Shown here: positions 61,758-64,000 of the stretch, piece by piece | How the letters are laid out: each line of letters starts with the position of its first letter | Numbering within the stretch: the stretch's first letter is position 1 | Source: Lysobacter firmicutimachus | GTDB lineage: Bacteria > Pseudomonadota > Gammaproteobacteria > Xanthomonadales > Xanthomonadaceae | Direction: 5' to 3' | DNA length: 64,000 nt | NCBI RefSeq assembly: GCF_037027445.1 | Contig: NZ_JBANDL010000002.1 | Coordinates: forward strand, 2,170,001 to 2,234,000 | Position numbers and translations under genes: made by a program | Notes under the pieces: model-generated | What the model was told of the DNA's origin: nothing | The model's input: the letters and a program-made list of their open reading frames with translations, nothing else | Database searches by the model: none

Positions 61758-62561
61758 GTGAGCGCACTCAAACTCCGATACCCGAACCGCGAACATGCCG
61801 ACCTGTCCTTGCGGGCCGGCGTGCATGCGATCGGCCGCGACGCCGCCGGCCGCGCCGTGCTGGTGGAGGACGCCGGCGCGGCGATCGCCCAGCTCAGCGT
61901 CGACCGCCGCGGCATCTGGCTGCAGGTGCGCGAAGGCCTGCGCGGCCTGCACGTCAACGGTCGGCCGGTGAAGCGCATGGCCATGCTGCGCGCCGGCGAC
62001 GCGATCTTTCTCGACGGCGTCGAACTGCTGCTGGTCGACGACAAGCCGGAACCGGCGCCGCCGTTCGGGGTCGAGATCCCGGCCGATTCGCGCATGGTCG
62101 TACGCGGCGTCGGCGGCATCCATCACGGGCGTTGCTACACCCTGGACCAGCCGCGGGTGATCGGTCGCGCCGGCGACTGCGATATCCGCATCAACGAACC
62201 CGCCTTCGCCGACCGTCACGCGCGCCTGGAGGCGCATGCCGACGGCGTGGTCCTGCGCGACGTCGGTTCGGTCGACGGCAGCGTGGTCAACGGCAACCCG
62301 GTCCGCCATGCGCTGCTCAAGCCCGGCGACCAGTTGCTGCTCGACGGCCAGCATCGTTTCGTGATCGAAGCGCCGACCCGCCAGCTCAGTGCGTCGGAAG
62401 CCTTGCAGGCGCAGTTGGCGCAGGAAGCGGCGGCCAACGACGAACGCCCGGTGCCGCCTTCGGCGCTGCCGGCTTCGGTGCGGCGCATGCCCTGGCTGCT
62501 GCTCGCCGCGGTGGCGATGGCCGGCCTGCTCGGCCTGCTGCTGCTGTACGGCGTGCGCTGA
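61758..62561 (+). CDS. FHA-domain protein with C-terminal membrane anchor
   Basis: A 267-residue protein. An N-terminal FHA-like region (LSLRAGVHAIGRDAAGRAVLVEDAGAAIAQLSVDRRG) is followed by a canonical FHA domain around residues 130-205: RVIGRAGDCDIRINEPAFADRHARLEAHADGVVLRDVGSVDGSVVNGNPV, with the phosphothreonine-binding Arg and Ser/Asn positions. One C-terminal helix (WLLLAAVAMAGLLGLLLLYG) anchors it in the membrane with the FHA part in the cytoplasm. No kinase or phosphatase gene is adjacent. GTG 61758 matches the domain start; 110 bases separate it from the divergent PHA-system gene. Confidence 0.9.
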   Translation: MSALKLRYPNREHADLSLRAGVHAIGRDAAGRAVLVEDAGAAIAQLSVDRRGIWLQVREGLRGLHVNGRPVKRMAMLRAGDAIFLDGVELLLVDDKPEPAPPFGVEIPADSRMVVRGVGGIHHGRCYTLDQPRVIGRAGDCDIRINEPAFADRHARLEAHADGVVLRDVGSVDGSVVNGNPVRHALLKPGDQLLLDGQHRFVIEAPTRQLSASEALQAQLAQEAAANDERPVPPSALPASVRRMPWLLLAAVAMAGLLGLLLLYGVR

Positions 62562-62902
62562 GTTAAGCGAAGAAGCGTACGTAAGCGTCCGTCCCGAAGA
62601 TCGGACGACTCAGAGTGTCGACCTCATAAAGTCTTCCCGAAGCATCGGGCTTCGGACGCCGCGCGTCGATCGCCGCTTCGGGCGGTCGCGGCTTGCGCCG
62701 CTCCTACCCCGAAATTTGCGGATGCCAGGCTTCGGATGCCGCGCGTCGATCGTCGCCTCGGCTGTCGCGGCTCACGCCGCTCCTACAGGGGGCGGTTTCG
62801 CCGCCGCGCATCGGCGATGCGCCGGGTAAAGTCTTCCCGAAGCATCAGGCTTCGAATGCCGCGCGTCGATCGTCGCTTCGGCTGTCGCGGCTCACGCCGC
62901 TC
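62562..62902. other. Intergenic region with tandem REP units
   Basis: This 341-base gap consists largely of three tandem REP-bearing units (62630-62908) and holds no gene. The last unit runs into the end of msrQ. Confidence 0.65.
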
Positions 62903-62908
62903 CTACGG
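62630..62908 (-). repeat. Three tandem REP-bearing units
   Basis: Units at about 62630-62708, 62722-62788 and 62831-62908 share TCTTCCCGAAGCAT (units 1 and 3), GCCGCGCGTCGATCG, and a reverse-oriented REP ending CGCCGCTCCTAC. They have a period of 90-107 bases and all point the same way. Confidence 0.85.
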
Positions 62909-63622
62909 CGGTTTCGCCGCCTTGCGCCGGCGCGCGTCGGCGACGCGCCTGTATAGGCGCCAGCCCAGCAGCGCGGCCAGGATCGCTGCGTACAGCAGCG
63001 GCTCGCGGATGTCGGACTTCACCAGCCACCAGAAATGCAGCACCGCCAGCACGGCGATCGGGTAGACCAGCTTGTGCAACCGACCCCAGTGCCGGCCGAG
63101 CCGGCGCATCATGCCCTGGGTCGAGGTCAGCGCCAGCGGCACCAGCAGCAGCCAGGCGGCGAAACCGACGGTGATGTAGGGGCGCTTGGCGATCTCTTCG
63201 AAGATCTGCGCCCAGTACTGCTTCAGGTCCAGGATCAGGTACGCCGCCAGGTGCAGGCTGGCGTAGAAGAACGCGTACAGCCCGAGCAGGCGGCGGAAGC
63301 GCAGCAGCACCGGCTGGCCGCTGAGCTGGCGCAGCGGCGTCACCGCCAGCGCGATCAGCAGCAGGCGCAGCGCCCACAGGCCGAGGCGGTGCTCGATCTC
63401 GGCCACCGGGTCGGCGCCCAGGCCGCCGCGGCCGGCCAGTTCCTCGCGGATCTGCCAGGCCAGGATCGCGGCCGGGGTCAGCGCCAGGACATGCACGAGG
63501 GCCTTGGCCGCGATCACGCCGACCGGCGTACGGCGTTTCGACGGCGGTGCGGCGCCCCGGCGCAGCGGGGGCGAAGGCGAGGTGGCGGACGAAGGCGCGG
63601 CCGGCGCGGATTCCTGGGCCAT
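62903..63622 (-). CDS. msrQ: Flavocytochrome/heme subunit MsrQ
   Basis: A 239-residue membrane protein, the heme-binding partner that feeds electrons to MsrP for repair of methionine sulfoxide in the periplasm. A 35-residue Pro/Ser-rich N-terminus precedes about six helices; heme-ligand histidines are likely in LLGLYAFFYASLHLAAYLIL and KLVYPIAVLAVLHFWWLV. Its start overlaps the msrP stop by one base (TGATG), so the two are coupled. The stop codon TAG is supplied by the GTAG head of a REP element, so the C-terminus (RRKAAKPP) abuts or was reshaped by the repeat. Confidence 0.93.
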   Translation of the reverse strand: MAQESAPAAPSSATSPSPPLRRGAAPPSKRRTPVGVIAAKALVHVLALTPAAILAWQIREELAGRGGLGADPVAEIEHRLGLWALRLLLIALAVTPLRQLSGQPVLLRFRRLLGLYAFFYASLHLAAYLILDLKQYWAQIFEEIAKRPYITVGFAAWLLLVPLALTSTQGMMRRLGRHWGRLHKLVYPIAVLAVLHFWWLVKSDIREPLLYAAILAALLGWRLYRRVADARRRKAAKPP

Positions 63623-64000
63623 CAGAACCAGGTCCGCAGGTTCATGCCCGCGTACAAGCCGGCGACCTGCTCGCCGTAGCCGTTGAACAACCGGGTCGGA
63701 ATGCGCTCGGCGAACAGCTTGCTGCCGGTGCCGGCGATGCGGCGCTCGGTCTTCTGGCTCCAGCGCGGATGGTCCACGTTCGGGTTGACGTTGGAAAAGA
63801 ACCCGTACTCGCTCGGCTGCAGATCGTTCCAGCTGGTCATCGGCCGGTGCTCGACGAAGGTGATGGCGACGATCGACTTGATGCTCTTGAAGCCGTACTT
63901 CCACGGCACCACCAGGCGCAGCGGCGCGCCGTTCTGCTGCGGCAGCGGCTTGCCGTACAGGCCGGTGGCGAGCAGGGTCAGCGGGTGCATGGCCTCGTCG
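63622..64000 (-). CDS. msrP: Protein-methionine-sulfoxide reductase catalytic subunit MsrP, N-terminus beyond the window
   Basis: The last 125 or so residues of the molybdopterin enzyme. Visible family sequence includes [65 protein letters not shown] and the C-terminal [23 protein letters not shown]. The catalytic cysteine and the Tat signal lie upstream, outside the window. It is translated first, followed by msrQ in the same operon. Confidence 0.93.
   Translation of the reverse strand, partial: DEAMHPLTLLATGLYGKPLPQQNGAPLRLVVPWKYGFKSIKSIVAITFVEHRPMTSWNDLQPSEYGFFSNVNPNVDHPRWSQKTERRIAGTGSKLFAERIPTRLFNGYGEQVAGLYAGMNLRTWF

Noticed and set aside
62630..62908. CRISPR-like array in the REP regions
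   Set aside because: Repeats are palindromic REPs with degenerate copies and no unique spacers of constant length; no cas genes are present.

Overview
The window is about 68-70% GC, with densely packed genes, frequent GTG/TTG starts and GTAG-headed REP hairpins scattered between genes. These traits, and the closest family resemblances I recognise, point to a Lysobacter-like member of the Xanthomonadaceae. I see no rRNA, tRNA, CRISPR array, transposase or prophage core genes.

Layout. 1-1.15 kb: end of a phospholipase D-like protein. 1.5-4.9 kb: a compact class II lanthipeptide locus with two nearly identical 58-residue precursors, a perfect hairpin, and a LanM synthetase. A GT4 glycosyltransferase follows at 5-6.2 kb. 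6.4-9.6 kb: an MFS exporter and a quinone oxidoreductase, divergent from soxR, with a textbook SoxR promoter between them. 11-20 kb: a surface-protein region containing a small secreted Ig-like protein, a DUF6916 protein, three paralogous phage-tail-collar (MdpB-like) proteins with a GNAT enzyme, and a divergent 1675-residue Ig-repeat autotransporter.

20-35 kb is mostly housekeeping and metabolism: an HD hydrolase, an HPF-like protein, trhO, several lipoproteins, a flavoprotein, a serine hydrolase, a LysR regulator, a sorbosone dehydrogenase-like lipoprotein, an LLM flavin monooxygenase, an FKBP isomerase, and an ArsR/SRPBCC pair whose promoter carries two copies of one palindrome. 35-44 kb: nlpE-like/greB/GNAT, a HerA-like ATPase, a lytic transglycosylase with LysM, a lysoplasmalogenase, and SCO-psd. 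44.6-53.3 kb is a core run on the plus strand: prmB, aroC, a D-2-hydroxyacid dehydrogenase, asd, fimV, truA, trpF. 53.4-56.4 kb is a fatty-alcohol module: a TetR regulator and an acyl-CoA-binding protein divergent from a bifunctional fatty acyl-CoA reductase. 57-62.6 kb has a membrane-anchored restriction-endonuclease-fold protein, a phasin, a patatin, an FFLEE-motif protein, a PHA-system protein and an FHA protein. The window ends in msrQ and msrP, which overlap.

Most distinctive are the lanthipeptide locus (Ser/Cys-only cores ending in Cys-Cys, no dedicated transporter or protease seen) and the tail-collar/Ig-autotransporter cluster, which looks like a coherent but poorly understood surface system. 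Regulatory sequence is unusually readable at soxR, at arsR (apparently leaderless) and downstream of the phasin gene (a terminator with a C-rich apical loop). All family names come from reading motifs by eye; no database search was run.
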